64,000 nucleotides of DNA from Nakamurella lactea DSM 19367 (GCF_000426645.1 NZ_AUFT01000001.1:248001-312000); one strand, 5' to 3'; shown: positions 34,714-44,821, counted from the first letter of the stretch. Translations and numbers: made by a program. The notes: generated by a model from the sequence alone, not told the origin.

Positions 34714-35897
34714 CGGTCATCCGGCGGACCTTCACTCCGCAGGATCGGGCCGCGGCCACCTGGCACTACCTGCCGTTCGATCTGCCGGCCGCCGCCGGCG
34801 CCTTCACCGTCACCCTTGACATCGACCGCGACGACGCCGTCATCGACCTGGGATGCCACGGGCCACAGGGGTTCCGCGGCTGGTCCGGCGGTGCTCGCCG
34901 GAGCTTCTGCATTACCGACGATGCGGCAACCCCCGGTTACCTGCCGGGGGTGACGGCGGGCGGTTGGCAGGTGGTGCTCGGGCTGCACCGGGTGCCGGCG
35001 CCCGGCGTGCGGGTGACGGTGGAGATCACCACCGGCGGGGAGCCGGAGCCGGCGTTGGGCCCGGCCCGGCCGACTCCGCAGCGACCACCGCGGCCCGGGC
35101 TGCCCGACGTCGACGGGATGCGCTGGCTGGCCGGTGATCTGCACTGCCACACCGTGCACTCCGACGGTGCGGACTCGATCGACCAGGTGGCGGCGCACGC
35201 GGTTGCCGCCGGGCTGGACTTCCTGGCGGTCACCGACCACAACACCGTCAGTCACCACCGACACCTGCCGACGGTCTCGGCCCGCTCCGGGATCCAGCTC
35301 ATCCCGGGGCAGGAAGTGACCACCTGGCGCGGGCACGCGAACGCGTTCGGTGACATCGGCTGGATCGATTTCCGCAACGAGGCCGATCGCTGGTTCACCG
35401 ACGTCGCCGACCGCGGCGGGCTGATCTCGGTGAACCATCCGTTGGGTGACGATTGTGCCTGGCGTTACCCGGGTTCCGGGCGGCCGGATCTGCTGGAGAC
35501 CTGGCACTCGGGGTGGTTCGACCGGACCTGGGGGGCGCCGCTCGCCTACCGGCAGGCGTTCGCCCCGGGCGCGACCCCGGTCGGCGGCTCCGACTATCAC
35601 CGGGCGGGCTCCGATGCGATGCCCGGCTTCCCGACCACCTGGGTGCTGACCGATGGGGACGACGTGCTGGGCGGCCTGCGGGCCGGCCGGACTGCGATCT
35701 CGGCCGGGCCGGGCGCCCCGCTGCTGGTCCGGATCGACGACGATTTCCTGGCACTGGGCGCCGATGGCCTGCTGCTGGCCACCCTCGACGGTTACCGGCT
35801 GGTGCTCGACGGTGACCGGGTGACGGTTCCCGCGCGCCCCGGGCTCGCCTGGCTGGAGGACGCAGCCACCGGGATCCAGGGCATCTGCGCCGGCTGA
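34710..35897 (+). CDS. PHP-domain metallohydrolase (CehA/McbA family)
   Basis: A 395-residue protein with an N-terminal beta-rich region (1-~135), then a PHP domain starting GDLHCHTVHSDGADS (near 142-156). Further metal ligands are in AVTDHNTVSHHRH, GQEVTTWRGHANAFG and NHPLGDD, and GSDYHRAG closes the site. The family hydrolyses phosphoesters or other esters with a multinuclear metal centre. GTG overlaps the ATPase TGA (GTGA), so it is made with the transporter. A plausible role is to process the imported substrate, for example a glycerol phosphodiester. No secretion signal is visible, so it acts in the cytosol. Confidence 0.8.
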   Translation: MTVIRRTFTPQDRAAATWHYLPFDLPAAAGAFTVTLDIDRDDAVIDLGCHGPQGFRGWSGGARRSFCITDDAATPGYLPGVTAGGWQVVLGLHRVPAPGVRVTVEITTGGEPEPALGPARPTPQRPPRPGLPDVDGMRWLAGDLHCHTVHSDGADSIDQVAAHAVAAGLDFLAVTDHNTVSHHRHLPTVSARSGIQLIPGQEVTTWRGHANAFGDIGWIDFRNEADRWFTDVADRGGLISVNHPLGDDCAWRYPGSGRPDLLETWHSGWFDRTWGAPLAYRQAFAPGATPVGGSDYHRAGSDAMPGFPTTWVLTDGDDVLGGLRAGRTAISAGPGAPLLVRIDDDFLALGADGLLLATLDGYRLVLDGDRVTVPARPGLAWLEDAATGIQGICAG

Positions 35898-36249
35898 GCT
35901 TGTCCGCACTTCGGGGTCAACGCCCGCGACGATGGCGCGCCGTGGAGTAGCACGATGCCGAGACCACAGTCAGTTGCGACATCGGATTCGACGATGGACG
36001 AAGGTGATCGTCCAGGTGGTAGCACATAGCTCGGCCGCAACGATTGCGTCCGAGCAGCCAGCCGATCAGTCGTGAATTCCCAAACTGCCACTACGTTCCG
36101 TAATCATCGCTCCGCCGAACGGACGCAAAGTCCACGCAGCGAGGGTGAACGGCGACCACACCGTTGCGCGCCCGGATCCGCAGACCTACGATGCGCCTAG
36201 ACCCGAGGTCCGCACTCAGGCGGACCTTCCAATGAAGCGGGGTGCATGC
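35898..36249. other. 352-base gene-poor stretch at the edge of a lower-GC patch
   Basis: Between the PHP gene and the small secreted protein I see no gene. GC content visibly falls along it. An open frame leads into the secreted-protein gene from 36145 but its first 29-35 residues look non-coding (no helix, no signal). The promoter for the secreted pair should lie here; I could not place a -10/-35 with confidence. Confidence 0.4.
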
Positions 36250-36615
36250 ATGATTGGTCGCGCTCGGAGATTCGCGGTCATCGCCATTGTATCGATCGCC
36301 AGTCTACTAGGTGTGGGAGCCACTCCTGCTTCAGCCACGATCAACTGGCACAAGTACTTTGGCGGCACCTTGAATGCAAACACCTGGATCTACACCGGAC
36401 TGATATCCACCAGTGCAAGCCAGATGGATCTCAGTAAGGGTACCTTCCCGACCGCGGTATTCCAGATCGACCAGTTCAACAATCGTATTTTGTACGCGTA
36501 CGGTAATGGCGATGTCTACAGCGGCTTCAACTGGGGCAATTACAAGAGTGCCTGTTGGAACAGGTACAGCAGTTGGATTCAGGTAACCGATTGTTCGAGG
36601 TTCGCGAATGCCTAA
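36250..36615 (+). CDS. Small exported protein of unknown function
   Basis: About 121 residues from the ATG at 36250. A Sec signal peptide, MIGRARRFAVIAIVSIASLL ending ATPASA, is followed by a ~93-residue mature part. That part is rich in Trp, Tyr, Phe and Asn, with two cysteines near the C-terminus (CWNRYSSW and TDC) that could form a disulfide. It is probably a secreted beta-rich protein. An in-frame ATG at 36232 is an alternative start. Codon use and base composition are less GC-rich than the flanks: 32 G/C in the 60 bases 36421-36480 by my count. No known family is recognised; a small antimicrobial or adhesion protein are guesses only. The next exported gene lies 30 bases on. Confidence 0.6.
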   Translation: MIGRARRFAVIAIVSIASLLGVGATPASATINWHKYFGGTLNANTWIYTGLISTSASQMDLSKGTFPTAVFQIDQFNNRILYAYGNGDVYSGFNWGNYKSACWNRYSSWIQVTDCSRFANA

Positions 36616-36645
36616 ACCAGCAGATCAGGGGCAAGGAGTCCAGCT

Positions 36646-37203
36646 ATGAAGTTCAAGCGTACTCACCTCGCAGTCGGTGCCGCAGTTCTGCTTGTCGGCG
36701 TAGGTTCGGGAGTTGCCGTAGCTGTCAACGCCACGAGTTCGCCATCTATGGTCGTATCCGCCGTTGACAACTACGCAGGTAGCGCCAACTCCGAAGTGAC
36801 GGCGGCGGCATCCAGGATGGGCATGTCCCTCACAAGCGGATCACGGGCCACTTTGGTTGCCAGTGTGGCTGGCGAGAAGGTCTACCTCGTTAAGGACGGC
36901 GACGATAGGCTGTGCGTCATCAGGGTGTCCAGCGAGCAAAACGCGGGATCCTGTGGCTCGCGTAGCCAACTGCTCAGCACAGGCGTCTACCTGATCACGG
37001 GACGTCCCGGCGACTTCTCGGCAATTGTTGTCACCCCAGATGGCATCAGCAGTGCGTCGGTGTCCGATGGCGCATCAAAGGCGTCGAATAACGTTGCCAT
37101 ATTGAAGCTCGATGGATCGGATTCAGGATTGGTCCTCACGGGAGTGGACGGCACTAGGCACAGCATCGATCTCGGCGCCCTCATGCCTCCTCCCCTGAAG
37201 TGA
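36646..37203 (+). CDS. Exported or membrane-anchored protein of unknown function
   Basis: A 185-residue protein with an N-terminal hydrophobic segment (KFKRTHLAVGAAVLLVGVGSGVAVAV). It may be a cleaved signal ending near AVNA or an uncleaved anchor. The ~155-residue outside domain has two cysteines (RLCVIRV and AGSCGS) and a Ser/Asp-rich composition. It has a strong AAGGAG ribosome site and follows the small exported protein by 30 bases on the same strand, so they form a pair. Base composition is again low for this genome: 34 G/C in the 60 bases 36721-36780. It resembles no family I can name. Confidence 0.6.
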   Translation: MKFKRTHLAVGAAVLLVGVGSGVAVAVNATSSPSMVVSAVDNYAGSANSEVTAAASRMGMSLTSGSRATLVASVAGEKVYLVKDGDDRLCVIRVSSEQNAGSCGSRSQLLSTGVYLITGRPGDFSAIVVTPDGISSASVSDGASKASNNVAILKLDGSDSGLVLTGVDGTRHSIDLGALMPPPLK

Positions 37204-37308
37204 GCCTGCACTCGGTCCCAGTGCCCAGTCCCTGTCCGCCCAGATGGAACGTACCTACACCCTCGAAGTTGCGATCCCAAGCCAGAGCCGTCCGCAAAGA
37301 ACGCGACG

Positions 37309-40071
37309 TCAGCGAGTTGACTGGAGACGCACGGTAGCGATCTCCCAGGGCCGCAGCGGCACCGTCATCACCTCGTCGACCACCTCGAGCCGCCGGACCT
37401 CGGCACCGTGCAGATCGACGACGGTGGCACCGACGACGGGCCGGCCGGCGAGCTGCATCCGAGCAGTCGCGCCGCGATCGGCAAGGGCGACCACCCGCGC
37501 GTCGAGGGACCCGTCGGGACCGGCGACCACCGCGGACAGCAATACGCCGTCACCGGAGAGTTGCAGTCCGGGCCGCGGCCGCGGCAGCGCACCCCCGGCG
37601 CTCGCCGCGCCGATCCTGGTCGCGGGCGGCAACCGGAATCGCTCGCCCAGCTCCGGCAGCCCGGCGTCCTGCCAGCTGCCGGCATGCGGCAGCACCGCGA
37701 GCCCGACCGTGACCGTACCGAGCGATTGACCCAGCGGGGTCGGCAGATTCGGTCCGGCAGGCTCGTCGCGGTACGGGTGGACGTTGCGGGACAGGAAGCC
37801 GACCCCGCGCACCAGCGTCACCGCGAGCTCGGGCAGGCCGGCCCGGCCATCCACCAGTTCGTACTCAGTGGGTGCGTACAGCAACACGGCGGCGCCACCG
37901 GCGTCGACGAACCCGGACGCCGGGTAGGTCGGGATGCCGAACTCGCCGACGGGTCCGGTCTCCGGCTCCCCACTGCGGCGCACCACCGCGAACTGCCCCT
38001 CCGCGTCGCTGGCGGAGGTCGGTCGAGCACAGGGCACGTGCAGCCGGACCCGGTGGTCGCGGGCGACGTTGTCGAAGTCGAGGTCCAGCCGGACGAAGCG
38101 CTCGCCGGTGCGCAGTTCCACCGTCATGTCGATCGTCGCCGCAACGGTTTCGTCGGACCGTCCGGCCAGGTCGCTGCTCACCGGCCAGCGGTAGCGGCGC
38201 CGGATCAGCACCCTGGCCCGCAGCGGGCCGTCCTCCAGCAGCTGAACCTGGACCTCGTCGGGATCCTCGACCGACGGGTTCGCCGCCGGCGGCCCGTAGT
38301 TGTAGGAATCGCCGGTGTCACCGTCCTCGACGATCCTTCCGACCCCGGTGAGCACGGTGCCGTCGGCCTCGATCGTCAGCGTGCCGTCAGCCGCGATCCT
38401 CACCTCGATACCGGGGCCGAACAGCCCGCCGACGTCCGCCCTGACCGCACCGGCCACTTCGGCGGTCACTGGAGGAACCCCGTCGGGGACCAGCCGTGCT
38501 GCGGCGAAACCCAATGCGGGAACATCGATGTCGGCCACCACCCGCCGCCTCGACTCGTCGACGATCAGCGCCCGCCAGGCTCCCGGCCGGCCGGCCGCGG
38601 CCGCGGCCACCTCCGCCTTCGCCGCCCTGGCATCCCACGGCTGCGTTCCGGGGTCTGCGGCCACCTCGAACCGCAACAGCGGCGGCGTCGACCCGTCCTC
38701 GATCACCATCCGGGCGATCTGCCGGCCGAACAGTTCGCGGTCGTGCACCCGGCGGAACAGCAGCGACAGCTCACCGGCATCGACCGTCTCGTCGGCGAGA
38801 ATCCTGTCGTTGACGGCGATCTGCTGGACCGCCAGCCGGTCGCCGGCCGCCGTCTGCAGCGCCACCGGGCCGGACCCGTCGGGAGCAGGCAGGTCGAGCT
38901 CGACCTGAACAATCCGGTCGAACGGGCTCGGGTTGAACACCAGCGCGGCGTCCGACGGCACCGCGGCGGCCAGCTCGGTCAGCACGCCGTCCCGGATCGC
39001 CTGCCCGAGGTGCTCCGCCTCCGCGATCCTGGCACCGACCTGGACGGCGGTGTCGTCGACGCCGCAGCCGGTCACCGAGTCGTGGCACGACGAGTCGACC
39101 AGCCGCAGCCAGGCCATCGCCAGCAGGGTGTCGGGCCAGTGTCCGCCGTGCAGGGCGGCGAGCGGCTCCGCGTACCGCTCGACCATCCGTTCCGCCTGGG
39201 CCAGCGCCCTTTTCAGAGCCGGCCGGATCGAGATCACACCGGGCAGGATGTTCGAGCGGGCATGGCTGCGCAGCTCGCCGGCGAGCTCGGGCAGACCGCT
39301 ACCGGCCGGGTCGAAGCCGGCCAGGTAGTCGCCCAGAGTGGTCACGTGCAACCCCTCGCGATCGGCGGTGTCCAGCGAAGCAACCTGGCTCATCAACGTC
39401 GGCAGCGGTCCGGAGTGGTCGGTGCCGTACATGGCCAGCACGTCGTCGTCGCCGAACCACGGCAGCAGCGCCTCGACCCGGCGCTGCAGCCGACTCTCGA
39501 GATCGTCCGGGTCGTTGAACAGATCGGACATGTTGCCGTAGCCGCCGGCCAGGTACTCGGTGCGGATGGTGCTGCCATCCGGTGCGATCCAGCGGAATGC
39601 ATGGGTATCGATCGACGCCGGCACCCCGCGATACACACACGCATGGTCGAACCCGGCCAGCCGCAGGATCTGTGGCATCTGGGCGATGTGACCGAACATG
39701 TCCGGGAGGTAGCCGACCGGCATCATCGGCCCGAGCGCCAGCGCCTGCTGCCGGCCGAGCTGCAGGTTCCGGATGATGTTCTCGCCGGAGCAGAGGAACT
39801 CGTCCAACAGCACCCGCCAAGGGCCGATCGCCAGCTGCCCGGTCCGGACCAGCGCCGCAAGCCGTTCCCGTTGCTCGGGGCGGACTTCCAGATAATCCTC
39901 GACCGCCGCCATCTGCCCGTCGAAGGTGAAGTGGAAGCGGGGATCTGCCTCGGCGCGGATCAACACGTCGTCGACCACGTCGACCAGCCGCATCCGGAAG
40001 CGCTGGAACGGCTCGTACCACTCGCGGTCCCAATGGGTGTGCGCGACCAGCGAGATCCGCGAGTTCTCCAT
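37309..40071 (-). CDS. GH38 alpha-mannosidase
   Basis: A 920-residue glycoside hydrolase of family 38, which releases alpha-mannose from mannosides or 2-O-mannosylglycerate-type substrates with retention. The catalytic N-terminal part has the zinc-site pattern HTHWDREW (11-18) and the nucleophile Asp124 in LPDMFGH. The helical middle domain and the long beta-rich C-terminal mannose-binding domains (about 500-920) are complete. No signal peptide, so cytosolic. The length and one-chain architecture match MngB-type enzymes. It ends close to the exported-protein pair on the other strand and starts eight bases before the upstream gcvT stop, so it is likely co-transcribed with gcvT. Confidence 0.9.
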   Translation of the reverse strand: MENSRISLVAHTHWDREWYEPFQRFRMRLVDVVDDVLIRAEADPRFHFTFDGQMAAVEDYLEVRPEQRERLAALVRTGQLAIGPWRVLLDEFLCSGENIIRNLQLGRQQALALGPMMPVGYLPDMFGHIAQMPQILRLAGFDHACVYRGVPASIDTHAFRWIAPDGSTIRTEYLAGGYGNMSDLFNDPDDLESRLQRRVEALLPWFGDDDVLAMYGTDHSGPLPTLMSQVASLDTADREGLHVTTLGDYLAGFDPAGSGLPELAGELRSHARSNILPGVISIRPALKRALAQAERMVERYAEPLAALHGGHWPDTLLAMAWLRLVDSSCHDSVTGCGVDDTAVQVGARIAEAEHLGQAIRDGVLTELAAAVPSDAALVFNPSPFDRIVQVELDLPAPDGSGPVALQTAAGDRLAVQQIAVNDRILADETVDAGELSLLFRRVHDRELFGRQIARMVIEDGSTPPLLRFEVAADPGTQPWDARAAKAEVAAAAAGRPGAWRALIVDESRRRVVADIDVPALGFAAARLVPDGVPPVTAEVAGAVRADVGGLFGPGIEVRIAADGTLTIEADGTVLTGVGRIVEDGDTGDSYNYGPPAANPSVEDPDEVQVQLLEDGPLRARVLIRRRYRWPVSSDLAGRSDETVAATIDMTVELRTGERFVRLDLDFDNVARDHRVRLHVPCARPTSASDAEGQFAVVRRSGEPETGPVGEFGIPTYPASGFVDAGGAAVLLYAPTEYELVDGRAGLPELAVTLVRGVGFLSRNVHPYRDEPAGPNLPTPLGQSLGTVTVGLAVLPHAGSWQDAGLPELGERFRLPPATRIGAASAGGALPRPRPGLQLSGDGVLLSAVVAGPDGSLDARVVALADRGATARMQLAGRPVVGATVVDLHGAEVRRLEVVDEVMTVPLRPWEIATVRLQSTR

Positions 40072-40079
40072 CGGGACGG

Positions 40080-41201
40080 TCAGCGGACGTGCGACGCGAC
40101 GAACGGCGGCTTGACCACCTGCACCCGTAGGGCGCGTCCGCGGACGTCAACGACCAGTTCGGCACCGTCCTGCACCTCGGCGGCGGTGTCGATCAGGGCC
40201 AACGCGATGCCCTTGGTCAGGGTCGGTGAGAAGGTGCCGGAGGTGGTCTCCCCCACCGGGTTCCCGTCAGCCCCGAGTACCTGCTGGTGCGGCCGGAGCA
40301 CGCCCTTGTCCAGCGCCAGCAGCCCGCGAAGAGTGCGGGCCGGCCCGGCCGCCTTCTCCGCCTGCAGCGCGTCCCGGCCGAAGAACGCCTCCTTCTTCCA
40401 GCCGACCGCCCAGCCGGCCCTCGCCTGCACCGGCGAGATCTCCGGCGAAAGGTCCTGACCGTGCAGCGGATAACCCATCTCCGTGCGCAGGGTGTCCCTG
40501 GCGCCCAGCCCGGCGGCCTGGCCGCCCAACGGCCCGGCCGCAGCCAATAGCGCGTCCCACAGCGGGCGGGTGACGTCCCAGGCCGGCAGCAGCTCGTAGC
40601 CGTGTTCGCCGGTGTAGCCGGTGCGACACACCCGGACCGGGCGGCCGTCGAACTCGGCGTCGACCCAGGACATGTAGTCCAGTTCGGTCGGCAGCCCGAC
40701 CGCTGCCAGCACGTCGGCCGAGCGCGGACCCTGGACGGCGAGCACGCCGTACTCGCGGTGCCGGTCGGTGATCGCCAGGGCGGCGTCGCCCTCGGCGGTC
40801 GCCGCTGCCTGCAGTGCGGCCACCACCGCGGCGGTGTTGGCGGCATTCGGCACCAGGAACACCTCGCTGTCGGACACCAGATAGGCGATCAGGTCATCGA
40901 TCACGCCGCCGGAGTCGTTGCAGCACAACGTGTACTGCGCCTGGCCGGCCGTGATCTTGTCGAGGTCGGCGGACAGGCAGCGGTTGACGAAGGCAGCCGC
41001 CCCCGGCCCGGTCACGGTGGCCTTACCCAGGTGCGACACATCGAAGACGCCGACCGCGTTCCGGACCGCCGAATGCTCGGCGATCACCCCGCCCCCGGAA
41101 TATTGAATGGGCATCTGCCAGCCACCGAACGGCGCCATGGTGGCACCGAGGTCGAGATGGGCATCGTGCAGCGGGGAGGTCAACAGGTTCTGATCGGCCA
41201 T
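40080..41201 (-). CDS. gcvT: Glycine cleavage system aminomethyltransferase
   Basis: A 374-residue T-protein that takes the aminomethyl group from lipoylated H-protein, releasing ammonia and passing a one-carbon unit to tetrahydrofolate. Recognisable parts are HGKATVTG-like [25 protein letters not shown] and [13 protein letters not shown] (folate site). A C-terminal domain has [13 protein letters not shown] start at the ATG at 41201 ([12 protein letters not shown]), where the family begins; the frame is open 201 bases upstream without family similarity. The other glycine-cleavage genes are not in the window. It is divergent from pepA. Confidence 0.95.
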   Translation of the reverse strand: MADQNLLTSPLHDAHLDLGATMAPFGGWQMPIQYSGGGVIAEHSAVRNAVGVFDVSHLGKATVTGPGAAAFVNRCLSADLDKITAGQAQYTLCCNDSGGVIDDLIAYLVSDSEVFLVPNAANTAAVVAALQAAATAEGDAALAITDRHREYGVLAVQGPRSADVLAAVGLPTELDYMSWVDAEFDGRPVRVCRTGYTGEHGYELLPAWDVTRPLWDALLAAAGPLGGQAAGLGARDTLRTEMGYPLHGQDLSPEISPVQARAGWAVGWKKEAFFGRDALQAEKAAGPARTLRGLLALDKGVLRPHQQVLGADGNPVGETTSGTFSPTLTKGIALALIDTAAEVQDGAELVVDVRGRALRVQVVKPPFVASHVR

Positions 41202-41330
41202 GGGCTGACCGTAGCGCCCGGGCCGGACCCGCGTCATCCTCGGCGTCGAACATCCCATGCGGTCGTGAACTGGACACCCGCTCAGTAAAGTAACCATCGG
41301 CAACGCTGCCGACACCCATGGGAGACCCCG

Positions 41331-42809
41331 ATGACGAACCTTTCGCTGACGACCTCGGCACCTACCTCGATCAAGGCCGAGGCGCTGATCGTCGGAGTGC
41401 ACTCCAGTGACGAGGGGCCGTTCCTGCTGCAGGCGCCGACTCCGCTCTCCCCCTGGGATGACGTCGCCGCGGCTGCCGCGTTGGCCGGCCTGACCGGGGC
41501 CGTCGGCGAGGTGGCGACGCTGCCCGGCGGCGACTGGGTGGCGGCCGAACGGGTGGTCCTGGTCGGACTCGGCGAACCCGAAAAGCTGACCGGGGAACGA
41601 GTCCGCAAGGCGGCCGGCGTCGCCTCAAGGGCGGTTGCCGGCCTCGGCACCGTCGCGTCCACCCTTTCGGCGATCGACCTGACCGCGGCGGCCGAGGGTC
41701 ACCTGTTGGGCGGCTACCTGTTCGAGGCGTACAAGGGCGCGACCAAGGCCCCGGTGAAGGCCATCCGGTTGATCGTCCCGAGTGCGGCGAAGCCGGCAAA
41801 GGAAGAACTGCGCCGGGCCGAGATCACCGCCGAGGCGGTCGGCCTGGCCCGCGACCTGATCAACACCGCACCGAACGACCTGTATCCCGCTTCGTTCGCC
41901 GACCGGGCCGCCGCCGCCGCCCAGACCGCCGGGCTCAAGGTGCAGGTGCTGGACGAGAAGGCGCTGGTCAAGGGTGGATACGGCGGCGTCATGGCCGTCG
42001 GGCAGGGGTCGACCCGACCGCCGCGGCTGGTGCGGATCAGCTACCGACCGAGCCGACCGAAGGCCTCGGTCGCGCTGGTCGGCAAGGGCATCACCTTCGA
42101 CTCCGGTGGTCTGTCGATCAAGCCCGGTGCCGGCATGGAACACATGACCTCGGACATGTCCGGCGCCGCCTGCGTGGTCGCGACGGTGATCGCCGCCGCC
42201 GCGCTGAAGCTGCCGCTGACGGTCACCGCGACCGTGCCGTTGGCCGAGAACATGCCATCGGGCGGCGCCTACCGGCCGGCCGACGTGCTCACCCACTACG
42301 CACCTAAGGGCGAGCGACCCAAGACTTCTCACATCCTGAACACGGACGCCGAAGGTCGGCTGATCCTGGCCGATGCGATCGTCAGGGCCTGTGAGGACAA
42401 GCCGGACTACCTGCTGGAGGCGGCCACCCTGACCGGCGCCCAGGTGGTGGCGCTCGGCGAGCGGACGATGGGCGTGATGGGCACCGAGGCGCTCCGCGAC
42501 CGCGTCGCCGAGTTGGCCCGCCAGTGCGGCGAGGGCGGCTGGGCGATGCCGCTGCCGGAGGAACTGCGGACCCAGTTGGACTCCTACCTTGCCGACCTGC
42601 AGAACGTCGGCACCGGCAGGGCAGGCGGCATGCTGATCGCCGGCCACTACCTGTCGGAGTTCGTCGCCGACGGGGTGCAGTGGGCGCATCTGGACGTAGC
42701 CGGCCCGGCGTTCAACACCGGCAAGACCTACGGCTACACCCCGCAGGGCGGCACCGGCGTCCCGGTCCGCACGCTGTTGGCGACGCTGGCCGACATCGCG
42801 GCGCGGTAA
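41331..42809 (+). CDS. pepA: Leucyl aminopeptidase (M17)
   Basis: A 492-residue cytosolic M17 metalloaminopeptidase that removes N-terminal residues from peptides. The two-metal active site is seen in [14 protein letters not shown] (about 250-263) and in the family signature [14 protein letters not shown] (about 337-350). MSGAACV and GRAGG complete the site. The N-terminal regulatory domain is present and length is normal for the family. The gene converges on the small minus-strand gene at 42865, with a GC-rich inverted repeat between them. Confidence 0.96.
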   Translation: MTNLSLTTSAPTSIKAEALIVGVHSSDEGPFLLQAPTPLSPWDDVAAAAALAGLTGAVGEVATLPGGDWVAAERVVLVGLGEPEKLTGERVRKAAGVASRAVAGLGTVASTLSAIDLTAAAEGHLLGGYLFEAYKGATKAPVKAIRLIVPSAAKPAKEELRRAEITAEAVGLARDLINTAPNDLYPASFADRAAAAAQTAGLKVQVLDEKALVKGGYGGVMAVGQGSTRPPRLVRISYRPSRPKASVALVGKGITFDSGGLSIKPGAGMEHMTSDMSGAACVVATVIAAAALKLPLTVTATVPLAENMPSGGAYRPADVLTHYAPKGERPKTSHILNTDAEGRLILADAIVRACEDKPDYLLEAATLTGAQVVALGERTMGVMGTEALRDRVAELARQCGEGGWAMPLPEELRTQLDSYLADLQNVGTGRAGGMLIAGHYLSEFVADGVQWAHLDVAGPAFNTGKTYGYTPQGGTGVPVRTLLATLADIAAR

Positions 42810-42817
42810 CCGGCGCG

Positions 42818-42844
42818 GCGCGGGCAGCGCCGGCCGGCCCGCGC
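42818..42844. repeat. GC-rich inverted repeat between convergent genes
   Basis: gcgcgggc (42818-42825) and gcccgcgc (42837-42844) form a perfect 8-base stem with an 11-base loop, between the pepA stop and the next gene's stop. No T-run follows, so a terminator role is only possible. Confidence 0.4.
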
Positions 42845-42864
42845 CGGCCCTCGCCGGGGCCTGG

Positions 42865-43221
42865 TCAGTCCCCCAACGCCTCCCGCTCGGCGCGCTCCCG
42901 CAAGATGGTCTGACGGCGGGAGTAGTCACGCATCCGCTGCGGGTAGCCGACCACCGTGGCGTCGTAGATCGGTAGCGCGTGCTTGCGGGCGAACGATCTG
43001 GCCGCGTCCGGCGAGGCCACCCGGCGGCGGGTGAACTCGCCGTCGTGCGCCACCAGCAGGATCGAGTTCTCGGTGACCGAGGTTCGCGGTTCGACGTAGA
43101 CCTCGATGCCGCGGCGGGCCGTGATCCACTCCTGGAGCGCGTCGGCGGCAGCCCGGTTCTCGGCCTTCGACGGCGTCGATCCACCCTGCGAACCACGCCT
43201 GAATCGGGCGAACACACTCAT
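42865..43221 (-). CDS. Small conserved actinobacterial protein of unknown function
   Basis: A 118-residue basic protein with a variable Ser/Gly-rich start and a compact domain: LQEWITARRGIEVYVEPRTSVTE, ILLVAHDGEFTRRRV, AARSFARKHALPIYDATVVGYPQRMRDYSRR. The ATG at 43221 has GGAGGCAGGG just upstream; the longer open frame is not supported. Small genes of this kind next to lpd are common in actinobacteria, so it is probably real and conserved. No enzymatic motif, signal or membrane helix is visible. Confidence 0.7.
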   Translation of the reverse strand: MSVFARFRRGSQGGSTPSKAENRAAADALQEWITARRGIEVYVEPRTSVTENSILLVAHDGEFTRRRVASPDAARSFARKHALPIYDATVVGYPQRMRDYSRRQTILRERAEREALGD

Positions 43222-43408
43222 CCCTGCCTCCGGGTCGTTGGGGCGTGCAGACCTCCAGTGTTCCGCAAGGCCCCGCGCCGTGCCTCGGTTGCCGTGGGGT
43301 GGAAGGATGGAGGATGCGCCGAGCGCGGGGTGAACCCCCGCCCGGCGCCGCTGTGCGGACAGCAGCCCGCGGCGATCCTCGAGTGACGTGCAAGGAGCCT
43401 TCCCCACC

Positions 43409-44785
43409 ATGACGGATACCAACGTCGACCTGGTCGTTCTCGGCGGCGGGACCGCCGGCTATGCCGCGGCCATCAGAGCCGCCGAGCTCGGCTCGAAGGT
43501 GGTGTTGATCGACAAGGACAAGGTCGGCGGCACCTGCCTGCACCGGGGCTGCATCCCGACCAAGACCCTGCTGCACGCCGCCGAGGTGGCGGACGAGGCC
43601 AAGGAGGCGGCGGCCGTCGGTCTCAAGGTCACCTACGAGGGCGTCGACATCGAGGGCCTGCACAAGTACAAGGACGGCATCGTCGCCAAGCATTACAAGG
43701 GCCTGCAGGGCATCCTCAAATCGCACGGGATCACCACGGTCCAGGGCGAGGGCACCTTCGTCGGACCGAACACCGTGGTGGTCGGCGACGACCGCTACAT
43801 CGGCACCAACGTGATCCTGGCCACCGGCTCCTACTCGAAGAGCCTGCCCGGCCTGGACATCACCGGCCGGGTGATCACCAGCGAGCAGGCCCTCGGCCTG
43901 CAGTGGATCCCGGAGAAGGCGATCGTCCTCGGCGGCGGCGTGATCGGCGTCGAGTTCGCCTCGGTCTGGGCCTCCTTCGGCGCCGAGGTCACCGTCGTCG
44001 AGGCGCTGCCATCACTGGCGCCGGCCGAGGACGCCTGGGTCGGCAAGCAGCTGGAGCGGGCGTTCCGCAAACGCAAGATCAACTTCAAGACCGGGGTCAA
44101 GTTCTCCGGCGTCACCCAGGACGATTCCGGCGTCACGGTCACCCTGGAGACCGGTGACGAGCTGAAGGCCGACCTGCTGCTGGTCGCCGTCGGCCGCGGC
44201 GCCGCCACCGACGGCACCGGGTTCGCCGAGGCCGGCGTCACCATGGACCGTGGCTTCGTGATCACCGATGAGCGCTGCCGGACCAACCTGCCGAACGTGT
44301 TCGCCATCGGCGACATCGTGCCCGGCCTGCAGTTGGCCCACCGCGGGTTCCAGCAGGGCATCTTCGTCGCCGAGGACATCGCCGGGCTCAACCCCGTCGT
44401 CATCCCGGAGAAGAACATCCCGCGGGTCACCTACTGCGATCCGCAGATCGCCTCCGTCGGGCTCACCGAGGCCAAGGCCAAGGAGGAGTTCGGTGACGAC
44501 CAGGTGGAGAGCTACGTCTACAACCTGGCGGGCAACGGCAAGTCCGACATCCTGCGCACCTCCGGCGGCATCAAGGCGGTCCGGGTGAAGGACGGCCCGG
44601 TGGTCGGCGTGCACATGGTCGGCGGCCGGATCGGCGAGATCCTCGGTGAGGCTCAGCTGATCGTCGGCTGGGAGGCGCACCCGGAGGACGTCGCTCCGAT
44701 GCTGCATGCCCACCCGACCCAGTACGAGGCACTCGGCGAGACCATGCTGGCGATGGCCGGCAAGCCGTTGCACGGCGCCCACTGA
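43409..44785 (+). CDS. lpd: Dihydrolipoyl dehydrogenase (E3)
   Basis: A 458-residue flavoprotein that reoxidises dihydrolipoamide for 2-oxoacid dehydrogenase complexes using NAD. FAD motif GGGTAGYAAAIRAAE at the start, redox disulfide GGTCLHRGCIPTKT (Cys42 and Cys47), NAD motif GGGVIGVEFASVWASFG, and the active-site HAHPT near the C-terminus are all present. I take the ATG at 43409 because AAGGAG lies upstream and MTDTNVDLVVLG is the family start. It is followed by sucB after 36 bases. Confidence 0.97.
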   Translation: MTDTNVDLVVLGGGTAGYAAAIRAAELGSKVVLIDKDKVGGTCLHRGCIPTKTLLHAAEVADEAKEAAAVGLKVTYEGVDIEGLHKYKDGIVAKHYKGLQGILKSHGITTVQGEGTFVGPNTVVVGDDRYIGTNVILATGSYSKSLPGLDITGRVITSEQALGLQWIPEKAIVLGGGVIGVEFASVWASFGAEVTVVEALPSLAPAEDAWVGKQLERAFRKRKINFKTGVKFSGVTQDDSGVTVTLETGDELKADLLLVAVGRGAATDGTGFAEAGVTMDRGFVITDERCRTNLPNVFAIGDIVPGLQLAHRGFQQGIFVAEDIAGLNPVVIPEKNIPRVTYCDPQIASVGLTEAKAKEEFGDDQVESYVYNLAGNGKSDILRTSGGIKAVRVKDGPVVGVHMVGGRIGEILGEAQLIVGWEAHPEDVAPMLHAHPTQYEALGETMLAMAGKPLHGAH

Positions 44786-44821
44786 CCGACCGACAAGCAC
44801 AGAAACAGGCAGGAGAACCAG

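Noticed and set aside
35792..36091. A minus-strand open frame of 99 codons past the PHP gene
   Set aside because: It is largely antisense to the PHP gene 3' end, has no ribosome site and no recognisable features.
37408..40458. A plus-strand open frame of about 1000 codons over the GH38 gene
   Set aside because: Antisense shadow of the mannosidase, with no recognisable domain.
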